DNA of 7,714 nucleotides, taken from contig DDAD01000157.1 in assembly GCA_002333205.1 (NCBI GenBank), forward strand, positions 182,620 through 190,333, written 5' to 3'. Below the pieces are notes generated by a model. It was not told the origin of the DNA. It ran no database searches and saw only the letters and a list, made by a program, of their open reading frames with translations. Origin of the DNA: Pedobacter sp. UBA2067. GTDB lineage: Bacteria > Bacteroidota > Bacteroidia > Sphingobacteriales > Sphingobacteriaceae. Made by a program: the position numbers and the translations under genes. Below are positions 1 through 5,750 of the stretch, piece by piece (position 1 is the first letter of the stretch; every line of letters starts with the position of its first letter).

Positions 1-871
1 CAACCTGTTCAGGTCCGCCTACAACCAACACACCTCTCGGCGCAATCAGATGGTTAAACTGTGTTCTTGTTACCGGAGGCCAGCCACGTTCTCTTCCCAG
101 TTTGGTCCATAATTCCGCATACCCGGGATAATAATCTTCAACCGCTTGCGCTGCTGTAGCAGCCACATAACCTGGCGAGTGTAGACCAACTTTCAGCTGT
201 TCAGGACTAAACCCCGCTTGCCGTCCGGCCTCCCTGTAAAGGTCTACCAAAGGACGGAAGCGCTCGGTTTCACCTCCAATTATCGCAACCATTAAAGGCA
301 GACCCAAGGCACCGGCCCGTGCAAATGATTCTGGAGTACCACCCACACCCAACCAAACCGGTAGTTTAGCTTGCAAAGATCTAGGATAAACTGGCTGGTT
401 TTGTAGTGCAGGCCTAAACTTTCCTGACCAGGTCACAAACTCCTGATCACGGATGCGTAAAAGCAATTCTAACTTCTCCTTGAATAGTGCATCGTAGTCT
501 TTCAGATCATAGCCAAACAGCGGATAGGCATCTATGGCGGAGCCACGACCAACAACAAGTTCCGCCCTGCCCTTGGAAATCAGATCCAGTGTAGCAAAGT
601 TCTGATACACGCGCACCGGGTCTGAAGTACTTAAAACCGTAACGGCACTGGTGAGACGTATACGATTGGTTCGCGCAGCCGCGGCAGAAAGGATTACCGC
701 TGGTGCAGAATCCAGAAACTCCTTTTTATGATGTTCCCCAATACCGTAAACATCAAGACCGGCCTGATCGGCAGATACGATTCTTTCCAGCAACTGTTCC
801 ATCGCATCTACGCTGCTTAGCGTATTTCTTCCGTACATCGCCGATGCGAAACTATCAATTCCTATTTCCAT
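1..871 (-). CDS. LLM class flavin-dependent oxidoreductase (luciferase-like), C-terminus missing
   Basis: The frame is open from an ATG at 871 to the left window edge, giving 290 residues of a family that usually runs to about 330-345, so roughly 50 C-terminal residues are missing. The protein starts MEIGIDSFAS. It shows the hallmarks of bacterial luciferase-like (LLM) TIM-barrel enzymes: GIGEHHKKEF near residue 45, AARTNRIRLTSAVTVLS near 70, a VGRGS loop after LDLISKGRAE, YPLFGYDLKDYDALF, and LPVWLGVGGTPES in the second half. These resemble the LLM subgroup typified by structure 2I7G. Such enzymes use reduced FMN or F420 for oxidations. The substrate here cannot be read from sequence, and the 2I7G-type usually has no assigned substrate. 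A good Shine-Dalgarno (AAAAGGA) sits six bases before the ATG, which supports the start. It is cytoplasmic, with no signal peptide. It is transcribed away from its own promoter in the 101-base gap that follows the porin gene, so it probably starts a separate unit. Confidence 0.93.
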   Translation of the reverse strand, partial: MEIGIDSFASAMYGRNTLSSVDAMEQLLERIVSADQAGLDVYGIGEHHKKEFLDSAPAVILSAAAARTNRIRLTSAVTVLSTSDPVRVYQNFATLDLISKGRAELVVGRGSAIDAYPLFGYDLKDYDALFKEKLELLLRIRDQEFVTWSGKFRPALQNQPVYPRSLQAKLPVWLGVGGTPESFARAGALGLPLMVAIIGGETERFRPLVDLYREAGRQAGFSPEQLKVGLHSPGYVAATAAQAVEDYYPGYAELWTKLGRERGWPPVTRTQFNHLIAPRGVLVVGGPEQV

Positions 872-877
872 GATTTA

Positions 878-884
878 TCCTTTT
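878..884 (-). promoter_or_regulatory. Shine-Dalgarno of the LLM oxidoreductase
   Basis: The minus strand reads AAAAGGA, then six bases, then ATG at 871. Most other genes in this window lack such a site, so this one fixes the start well. Confidence 0.6.
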
Positions 885-901
885 AGCTGATAACTGTTAA
901 T

Positions 902-909
902 CAAATTTA
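902..909 (-). promoter_or_regulatory. Bacteroidota -7 promoter element TAAATTTG for the LLM gene
   Basis: The minus strand reads TAAATTTG, an exact match to the TAnnTTTG element recognised by the Bacteroidota primary sigma factor. It lies 30 bases before the ATG at 871, which would leave a leader of roughly 25 bases including the Shine-Dalgarno. No good -33 TTTG is seen at the usual distance; TTG around 921-925 is too close. The 8-bp match is degenerate enough that chance is possible. Confidence 0.45.
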
Positions 910-972
910 CAGGTCGACGCTACCAAGAATAATGACCTATGATAAGAAATGGTATGACAATGCGGAATTTGC

Positions 973-2007
973 TTAGAAGCTGTACACGATTGCCAAAGAA
1001 AATTGCGAAGCATTTTTGGTTGGACTGATTCCATCTTGGCGCAAAAAGCTGGAGTTGGAATCATTGTCAAATCTTAGCTCGGGAATAAATGTCAAACCAC
1101 CTGACTTTAAATTACCCGAGAGCGTTACAGCAGCCATGTCTTTACCTGCACTACCGGCAAGGCCTTTAAGCGTAAACAATTCTCCTCTCAAACCCAGGCT
1201 AAAGCCAGGACTAAATGCATTTTGCAAATATACGGCAGCACCACCAAATCCCCCTCCTCCATCAATAGAATAGTCTGCGGCATTGAAGCCGAGTTTAACC
1301 TTAGGTGTGACTTGATAGGAAGTGGTCAAGTCCAGGATCGTACCACTTCGGCCGTCGTTCGGAGTTCCAGACAAAACATTTAAATAGGCAGTCCAACCAT
1401 CAACCGGACTAATCATTAATTGTCCACCAACATGAGAGACTCCATTCAAATCCTGGTACACGTTCCAATCGTTAAATATGCCAACCATCAGGCTAATCCG
1501 ATCTGAAAAGGCGTATGTCGCTTTCAGCCCTGCATCCTGAAAGGGACCATAGCTGAAGAGGTATGAAGTTGAATAATTGAAGTTTCCTGTAGGTGTGATC
1601 ACTTCGTAGCCAATAAAAGTGCTCATGTAGCCAGCCATCATAGAGAATTTATCAGAAAATGCATAGCTGGCGTAAAGATTTTGAATATGAAAGGAACTTG
1701 CTGCATTACTGGGATTCCCATCTCCATTCGGCACCGATTGGTATTGGCCCCTGGGACCAAATGAAAGTTCACCCATAAAAGAAGCTTTCCCAGTTCGTTT
1801 TTTTAGGGCGACATCCAACATACCTAATGATAGCGAATTGTTATCACTGTCGAAATACGTGAGAATATTCGGTTGCTTTGCAAAGTCATACTTGTAATAT
1901 GCATCAGCAGAACCTGATATCTCCAAGGGTGTATTTATTGTCTCCTGAGCACTTAGTACCACAGGAAAAAACAGGGCACAAAGGGCCAATGCAGTAGTTA
2001 ACTTCAT
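973..2007 (-). CDS. Outer-membrane beta-barrel porin (OmpL/BBP2-like), partner of amtB
   Basis: This 344-residue protein begins with a signal peptide (MKLTTALALCALFF, cleavage expected near VVLSAQ at 20-21). The rest consists of alternating polar/hydrophobic strands with many aromatic residues, such as SGSADAYYKYDF at the mature N-terminus. It ends in IVYSF, with the C-terminal Phe typical of proteins assembled by the BAM machinery. The pattern (ADAYYKYDF, MGELSFGPRG, QNLYASYAFSDKFSMMAGYM) fits the putative beta-barrel porin-2 family (Pfam BBP2), common in Bacteroidota. The gene begins 36 bases after the amtB stop on the same strand, so co-transcription is likely. By context it may let ammonium or other small nitrogen compounds through the outer membrane, but this role is inference. 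No Shine-Dalgarno precedes the ATG. No terminator-like hairpin is obvious in the 101 bases after the stop. Confidence 0.85.
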   Translation of the reverse strand: MKLTTALALCALFFPVVLSAQETINTPLEISGSADAYYKYDFAKQPNILTYFDSDNNSLSLGMLDVALKKRTGKASFMGELSFGPRGQYQSVPNGDGNPSNAASSFHIQNLYASYAFSDKFSMMAGYMSTFIGYEVITPTGNFNYSTSYLFSYGPFQDAGLKATYAFSDRISLMVGIFNDWNVYQDLNGVSHVGGQLMISPVDGWTAYLNVLSGTPNDGRSGTILDLTTSYQVTPKVKLGFNAADYSIDGGGGFGGAAVYLQNAFSPGFSLGLRGELFTLKGLAGSAGKDMAAVTLSGNLKSGGLTFIPELRFDNDSNSSFLRQDGISPTKNASQFSLAIVYSF

Positions 2008-2043
2008 GTAAAAGTATGTTTAAAGGTGAATAAGGAGGGTTAA

Positions 2044-3411
2044 CTACAAGGCTATCTTGGCTGCTTTTTCAGGATCGCTTACCAACTGCGGAACATGAGT
2101 ATACTTTTCATTATGCTGGCTTGTATCTAGTCCCTCCTCCTCTTCTTCGGATGTTACACGAATCGGCTGGATGATGTTTACCAGTTTAAAGATGATATAC
2201 GATACAACAAAGCTAAAGATGATCACAATAACAGCGCCTTTAAGCTGGGTTAAGAAGAAGTCGAAATTTCCATAAAACCATCCGTCAGCACCTATCACAT
2301 TAACGGTCTTCGTTGCAAATACTCCCGTTAACAACATGCCAACAATTCCCCCAACGCCATGGCAGGGAAACACATCAAGTGTATCGTCAAGACTAGTTCT
2401 TTGTTTCCAGGAAACGACAAGATTAGAGATTACTGCGGCAATAGAACCAATGAATATACTTGATGGAATACTTACAAAGCCAGCACCCGGGGTAATTGCC
2501 ACAAGCCCAACGACCGCGCCGATGCAAAATCCCAACACTGAGGGCTTCTTGCCCCGGGCTACGTCGAAGAACATCCACGCCAGTCCCGCAGCACCTGCAG
2601 CTGTGTTGGTGGTCAAAAATGCAGATACTGCCAAGCTCCCCGCTGTCAAAGCAGAACCAGCATTGAAACCGAACCAACCGAACCAAAGTAATCCAGTTCC
2701 AATGAGCACATAGGGGATGTTTGCGGGTGGAACTTCTATATGGTCAATATGTGACTTCCTGCGTTTAAGCACCAGTGCACCAGCCAGGGCCGCCATACCA
2801 GCGGAAATATGTACCACCGTACCTCCTGCAAAATCCAGGACGCCCATTTTTAACAGAAAACCATTTGCAGACCAGGTCCAGTGTGCTAAAGGAGAATAAA
2901 CAAATAAGGCAAATAAGACAATGAATAAGATGTAGGACGTGAATCGAATTCGTTCAGCCACTGCACCCACCACCAATCCCGGGGTTATGATCGCAAACAT
3001 CAACTGGAATACTGCAAATAACGATAATGGAATGGTGCCCCAAGCAGGCCCGGAGTTTACACCCTGAAAAAACAAAAAGGTACGGGGATCACCTATAAAG
3101 CCACCTATGGTATCTCCAAAGGCCATGCTGAAACCTACAACAATCCAGAGTACAGTTACAACCCCAGCAGCAACCACACTTTTAATCATCGTAGATAAAA
3201 TGTTTTTACGATGAACCATTCCTCCATAGAAGAATGCTAATCCAGGTGTCATGATAAAGACCAGGGCGGAAGCAATCAGGATAAAGGCGATGTCGGCCGA
3301 ATTGTACTTGCCATCATCAAAATTGGGTTTAAGCGGAATTGTGAGCGCCGCAAGTCCTATTAACATTAAAATTACGAAAGGACCCCACTGTTTAAATAGA
3401 ACTTTTGCCAT
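2044..3411 (-). CDS. amtB: Ammonium channel, Amt/AmtB family
   Basis: This is an inner-membrane ammonium channel of 455 residues from the ATG at 3411. The signature TPGLAFFYGGMVHRKN is at 55-70. The pore residues fall at the same spacing as in E. coli AmtB: Asp193 in LDFAGGTVVHISAG, His201 as first twin His and His351 in PCHGVGGIVG as second (E. coli Asp160, His168, His318). AERIRFTSY follows the fifth membrane segment and GWFGFNAGSA marks the next conserved pore helix. About eleven membrane segments are visible, followed by a charged cytoplasmic tail with a Glu run. The frame is open 16 codons further up to a GTG at 3459, but that extension is polar and unlike family N-termini, so I choose the ATG. 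The porin gene follows after 36 bases. No P-II (glnK) gene lies next to it, so any P-II control must come from elsewhere. A structured AT-rich leader lies upstream. Confidence 0.96.
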   Translation of the reverse strand: MAKVLFKQWGPFVILMLIGLAALTIPLKPNFDDGKYNSADIAFILIASALVFIMTPGLAFFYGGMVHRKNILSTMIKSVVAAGVVTVLWIVVGFSMAFGDTIGGFIGDPRTFLFFQGVNSGPAWGTIPLSLFAVFQLMFAIITPGLVVGAVAERIRFTSYILFIVLFALFVYSPLAHWTWSANGFLLKMGVLDFAGGTVVHISAGMAALAGALVLKRRKSHIDHIEVPPANIPYVLIGTGLLWFGWFGFNAGSALTAGSLAVSAFLTTNTAAGAAGLAWMFFDVARGKKPSVLGFCIGAVVGLVAITPGAGFVSIPSSIFIGSIAAVISNLVVSWKQRTSLDDTLDVFPCHGVGGIVGMLLTGVFATKTVNVIGADGWFYGNFDFFLTQLKGAVIVIIFSFVVSYIIFKLVNIIQPIRVTSEEEEEGLDTSQHNEKYTHVPQLVSDPEKAAKIAL

Positions 3412-3478
3412 AGATTTGATGTTTTTACAAATTACTTTACACAAGTAATTGACTTCCACCTAAATATAACAATATAAA

Positions 3479-3495
3479 TCTTCAATTTTTGAAGA
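3479..3495. repeat. Perfect inverted repeat TCTTCAA-TTT-TTGAAGA in the amtB leader
   Basis: A perfect 7-bp inverted repeat with a 3-base loop lies 68 bases before the amtB ATG. Its right arm shares bases 3490-3495 with the left arm of the larger hairpin, so the two cannot form in the same RNA molecule. It could also be an operator half-site pair. Confidence 0.6.
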
Positions 3496-3534
3496 AAACT
3501 AAATAAATAACTTTAATTTATTTGGTTTTCTTCA
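3490..3534. repeat. 19-bp AT-rich inverted repeat, 7-base loop, upstream of amtB
   Basis: The arms are 3490-3508 and 3516-3534, and 18 of 19 positions are complementary. The only exception is T3500 facing G3524, which is a wobble pair in a plus-strand RNA and an A/C mismatch in a minus-strand RNA. The loop is AACTTTA. On the plus strand the hairpin is followed by TTTTT, which resembles an intrinsic terminator reading towards the right, but no plus-strand gene lies before it. On the minus strand it would fall in or near the amtB leader. Function is not known. Confidence 0.65.
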
Positions 3535-3739
3535 TTTTTAGTATACATAAACTAACATTTACAGATTAAAAAACTGTTTATTTTATCTTTTTATTAGCCT
3601 TTAATCCATTTTTATAAATAATTACAGACAAATATTCTTCAGTAATAATGCTTTTGACCAGTAAAGCCAATTATTGATATAAATTTTGACACACTTACGT
3701 AGCAATCTGAACAAATCAATGAGTTTTGGGCCATCCTAA

Positions 3740-3860
3740 CCTGCATTGACCAGGCAGATGCATTATCATCGTAAGAATCTGGATGTTACCAATGTAGTAG
3801 AGGCGTGTAGAGTTGCCGATGGAACTGGCTTACGCAGACACTCCACGATCGATTATGTTA
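3740..3860 (+). pseudogene. Possible relic of an NAD(P)-binding epimerase/SDR protein
   Basis: After a stop at 3737-3739, the plus strand reads a frame containing MHYHRKNLDVTNVVEAC followed by a stretch ending in LRRHSTIDYVN. The first part resembles the extended-SDR segment Y..N...T.NVLEAC, and the second resembles the following K/R-R-x-V-Y-T-S-S strand, but with the Tyr-containing piece scrambled. Nothing of the family's N-terminal GxxGxxG motif or catalytic YxxxK is present. The frame runs to a TGA at 3899-3901, but beyond 3857 it is only the complement of the uraH 3' end. I read it as a remnant of a lost gene abutting uraH. The similarity is by eye only, and chance is possible. Confidence 0.3.
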
Positions 3861-4265
3861 ATTCCCCCGGTAAGTGGAGTATCCGAATGCTGAAAGCGTG
3901 ATCGGCACATGATAATGCTTGTTATCCTGAATTTCAAATACAACATCAACAAAGGGATAAAAAGTGTCGGTCTTTTTGCTTAAAAAGTAGTCTTTCACAA
4001 AAAAGGTAAGCTTATAGATTCCCCTGTTTTGCTGCTTTTGATCTAAAAACGCTTTAATTCTACCTTGCTCATCTGTTACGTTTTTATCTACATAAACCCA
4101 TGCTTTGGTTTTTTCATTCAACTTTTCCAATTGCACCGTAACGCCTGTAGCAGGCATACCTGAAGAAACATCCAGAATATGTGTGGAAAGCTGGTAAGTT
4201 GGTGTTTGTCCGTAAGCAATGTTAAGTACCAGGCCTAACAGTACACTTAAAATGATCCTTTTCAT
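3858..4265 (-). CDS. uraH: Secreted 5-hydroxyisourate hydrolase (transthyretin-related)
   Basis: This enzyme hydrolyses 5-hydroxyisourate, the first product of urate oxidation, to OHCU in purine breakdown. From the ATG at 4265 the protein has 135 residues. It opens with a signal peptide (MKRIILSVLLGLVLNIAYGQ) that points to the periplasm, as in some enterobacterial homologues. The mature part carries the family residues: His29 in LSTHILD, Arg69 in EQGRI, His119 in KHYHVPITLS, and the C-terminal YSTYRGN. The usual final tetrapeptide is YRGS, so the last residue is Asn instead of Ser. The frame is open further up to 4352, but those codons overlap the GlcG-like gene in another frame. A GAGG Shine-Dalgarno nine bases before 4265, plus the signal peptide, decides the start. 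The gene begins four bases after the end of the GlcG-like frame, so it is probably the last gene of the crp-glcG-uraH unit. No urate oxidase or OHCU decarboxylase is in the window. Confidence 0.93.
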   Translation of the reverse strand: MKRIILSVLLGLVLNIAYGQTPTYQLSTHILDVSSGMPATGVTVQLEKLNEKTKAWVYVDKNVTDEQGRIKAFLDQKQQNRGIYKLTFFVKDYFLSKKTDTFYPFVDVVFEIQDNKHYHVPITLSAFGYSTYRGN

Positions 4266-4269
4266 ATTT

Positions 4270-4779
4270 CTAATCCTCTTTGTTTGTATTTCCTTTAATT
4301 GTTGAAGCTGCAGCCCTTTCAATTTGGTCATCGTATTCAGGACCACCCCCACCTGCTACGCCTATGGCTCCAACTACTTTATTGTCATACCAAATCGGAA
4401 CACCGCCTCCAAGCAATAATAATTCTGCTAGTTAGGCTAGATTTTCACTGTCTGGATTCGCCTTTGCGTTTCGCCCAAGTGCAAGTGTTCCTGTTTTAGT
4501 TGATAGCGCCGTAAATGCTTTTCTTCGTGCAGCCTCCGTATTGTGCGGCCCGACCCCATCGCCGCGACTTATGAGTATTGGAATTCCGGATTGATCTACA
4601 ATAGCAATACTGACTTGCTTCCCTAACGTTCTTGCCGCAGCTCTCGCAGTTGATGTAAGACTGAATGCACCTTCCAATGTAATTTGATGACCTGGTGTCA
4701 GAAATTCACGCGCCTGGCCTTTAACAAAGTCAGGAATACCTAAAATTAAAAATACATATAGAAGCAGCTTCGTTATCAT
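4270..4779 (-). pseudogene. GlcG/HbpS-family heme-binding-like protein, broken by an in-frame TAA
   Basis: From the ATG at 4779 the frame gives a signal peptide (MITKLLLYVFLILGIPDFVKG) and then a GlcG/HbpS domain: ITLEGAFSLTSTARAAARTL, VSIAIVDQSGIPILISRGDG, and AARRKAFTALSTKTG. After residue 115 (NPDSENLA) there is a TAA at 4432-4434. In the same frame the next codons read LAELLLLGGGVPIWYDNKVV and then GAIGVAGGGGPEYDDQ, the highly conserved C-terminal part of this family, for 53 more residues to a TAG at 4270-4272. The total of about 169 residues is normal for the family. So a single substitution (for example CAA to TAA) separates this from an intact gene; no frameshift is involved. The truncated 115-residue product would lack the Gly-rich motif and is unlikely to fold. 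The family includes heme-binding HbpS and GlcG, whose exact function is poorly defined. It sits between the Crp-type regulator and uraH on the same strand. Confidence 0.88.
4275..4278 (-). promoter_or_regulatory. Shine-Dalgarno GAGG of uraH
   Basis: The minus strand reads AAAGAGG, nine bases before the uraH ATG. It lies inside the last codons of the upstream GlcG-like frame (which ends GAG GAT TAG), so the two genes were arranged for coupled translation. It is the main reason to choose the 4265 start. Confidence 0.55.
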
Positions 4780-4783
4780 AGTA

Positions 4784-4791
4784 CAAAAGTA
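4784..4791 (-). promoter_or_regulatory. Bacteroidota -7 element TACTTTTG directly before the GlcG-like gene
   Basis: The minus strand reads TACTTTTG, an exact TAnnTTTG, and only TACT separates it from the ATG at 4779. Transcription would start at or within a few bases of the start codon, giving a leaderless or near-leaderless mRNA. The element lies within a GTAC-AAAA-GTAC palindrome (4781-4792). A poor -33 candidate (GTTT/TTTC, 4808-4812) lies 16-17 bases upstream and overlaps the operator half-site. Confidence 0.5.
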
Positions 4792-4808
4792 CCTGCGTAT
4801 TGATGCAG

Positions 4809-4832
4809 AAACGTTGTCCTAGCGCAACGTTT
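4809..4832. promoter_or_regulatory. Crp/Fnr-type operator, AAACGTTG-N8-CAACGTTT
   Basis: A perfect 8-bp inverted repeat with an 8-base spacer (TCCTAGCG) lies between the Crp/Fnr-type regulator gene and the GlcG-like gene. The TTG-N8-CAA geometry is that of the FNR box (TTGAT-N4-ATCAA) and parallels the NtcA box (GTA-N8-TAC), so it fits a dimer of this regulator family. It touches the stop codon of the regulator (4832-4834), and its proximal arm overlaps the -33 region of the TACTTTTG promoter. The neighbouring regulator is the obvious candidate to bind it; that link is inference. Activation or repression cannot be told from sequence. Confidence 0.65.
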
Positions 4833-5401
4833 TAGATTCTGGATTTTATTCTACTAAGGGTAGAAGGGGTGATACCCAGGTAGGAGGCTGCCATCTTATT
4901 GGATAGTCGCAAAAGGAAGTCGGGCTGGAATTTGATGATCCAGCGTACCTTTTCTAAGGCATTAAAGCCCTGAAAGCCATAAATCCGTTTTTGTGCATTA
5001 ATGAAACCAAGTTCAAGAATTTCGCGATAAATGGCCGCGAAATCTGGAATTGAATCCACCAGATGGTAAAAATCCTGACGCTTGATATACAACAGTTCTG
5101 ATTTGGCTATTGCTTGTAGGTACTCCTGCGTCACAGTTTGTTCAATAAAGCTTGGCAGAGCAGTGCAAAATCCGCCCTTAAATCCAAAATATCTCGTGGA
5201 TTCGGTGCCTTCTAAATTGTAAGTAAATAAACGCAGGCATCCATCATTCACAAAATAATACCCTTTGCAAACTTCATCAAAGTTGATGAGGATTTCATTA
5301 CGTCTAGCTTTTACAAGAATGAACTGACTACAGATTAGATCGAGCGTTTCGTCAGAAACATTGCGCCTGTCTGTGATATAACTTTTTAATAAGTCGAACA
5401 T
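4832..5401 (-). CDS. Crp/Fnr-family transcriptional regulator
   Basis: This 189-residue protein has an N-terminal cyclic-nucleotide-binding-like beta-roll (about 20-115, with FDEVCKGYYFVNDGCLRLF and RYFGFKGGFCTALPSF), a long dimer helix, and a short C-terminal winged helix. The recognition part is SYLGITPSTLSRIKSRI at the very end. This compact form is very common in Bacteroidota. The beta-roll lacks the GE...R(S/T) phosphate-binding motif of true cAMP-binding Crp, and there is no N-terminal Cys cluster like that of FNR, so the effector is unknown. It lies 52 bases before the GlcG-like gene on the same strand, with the TTG-N8-CAA operator in between, suggesting local control of the glcG-uraH pair. 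It is divergent from the 86-residue gene, with 53 bases between the start codons. The ATG at 5401 gives the normal family N-terminus; no clear Shine-Dalgarno is seen. Confidence 0.93.
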   Translation of the reverse strand: MFDLLKSYITDRRNVSDETLDLICSQFILVKARRNEILINFDEVCKGYYFVNDGCLRLFTYNLEGTESTRYFGFKGGFCTALPSFIEQTVTQEYLQAIAKSELLYIKRQDFYHLVDSIPDFAAIYREILELGFINAQKRIYGFQGFNALEKVRWIIKFQPDFLLRLSNKMAASYLGITPSTLSRIKSRI

Positions 5402-5426
5402 GGGTTATTTCCGAAACTAACAAATA

Positions 5427-5440
5427 AAAATACCTATTTT
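5427..5440. promoter_or_regulatory. AAAATA-CC-TATTTT inverted repeat between divergent genes
   Basis: A perfect 6-bp inverted repeat with a 2-base centre lies midway in the 53-base gap between the divergent crp-like gene and the 86-residue gene. The right arm continues into TATTTTG, one base short of the TAnnTTTG promoter element for the plus-strand gene. It may be a shared operator or promoter, but AT-rich DNA makes such repeats by chance. Confidence 0.3.
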
Positions 5441-5454
5441 GTCTTAAAAAAATC

Positions 5455-5715
5455 ATGGACCACAAACAACAGGCAACGTTCGATTTTACCTTGAACGAAT
5501 CAGTAGTCAATCCACCGCTTCACTCGAAAGTCGATATTTTGGATTTCATCACAGAATGTTGTTCTGACTTTGTCGATCAGGTTAATCTAAGTCACGATGG
5601 AGACGAGATTACTTTGATTATCGCCGATATCGAACAGCAAGACTACAAAGGTTTAGATGAAAAGTTCCGGGACCAATCATTCTTTAAAGTTAACCGGTCA
5701 ATTTTCGGCAACTAA
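5455..5715 (+). CDS. Hypothetical protein, 86 residues
   Basis: I do not recognise this protein. It starts MDHKQQATFDFTLNESVVNP and is acidic and soluble, with no signal peptide or membrane segment. The middle (VDILDFITECCSDF, about 26-39) looks like an amphipathic helix with adjacent Cys residues at about 35-36. DGDEITLIIADI (about 48-59) looks like a beta-strand hairpin, and the C-terminal part (GLDEKFRDQSFFKVNRSIFGN) is polar. The gene stands alone on the plus strand, divergent from the Crp-type regulator and convergent with the HTH gene, whose stop lies 35 bases beyond. The start has an A-rich stretch but no Shine-Dalgarno, usual for Bacteroidota. The base composition and codon use look like those of the neighbours, which favours a real gene. 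Confidence 0.65.
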   Translation: MDHKQQATFDFTLNESVVNPPLHSKVDILDFITECCSDFVDQVNLSHDGDEITLIIADIEQQDYKGLDEKFRDQSFFKVNRSIFGN

Positions 5716-5750
5716 GCCTCTAAATTAACGCCCTCTTGTATACCAATCTC

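Larger units (their letters stand above)
3412..3739. other. AT-rich gene-free leader/intergenic DNA upstream of amtB
   Basis: This stretch is strongly AT-rich and carries no convincing gene in either direction. It holds the two overlapping hairpins described separately (3479-3495 and 3490-3534) and a weak ACAG/CTGT repeat near 3562-3577. The amtB promoter should lie here, but I see no exact TAnnTTTG on the minus strand; the closest is TAATTTG, one base short, near 3430. Confidence 0.6.

Noticed and set aside
1016..1273. Plus-strand open frame inside the porin gene
   Set aside because: It is Pro-rich and runs antisense to a gene with a clear signal peptide and C-terminal Phe; a shadow.
2336..2899. 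Plus-strand open frames inside amtB
   Set aside because: They are Pro/Ala-rich antisense shadows of the amtB coding sequence, without start sites or family features.
3412..3459. A 16-codon N-terminal extension of AmtB starting at a GTG (3459)
   Set aside because: The extra residues are polar, with Cys and Lys, and unlike AmtB N-termini; the ATG at 3411 begins MAKVLFKQWG directly before the first membrane segment.
4266..4352. A longer uraH start at 4352 adding 29 residues
   Set aside because: The added part lies out of frame over the GlcG-like coding sequence, and it would bury the clear signal peptide and the Shine-Dalgarno just before 4265.
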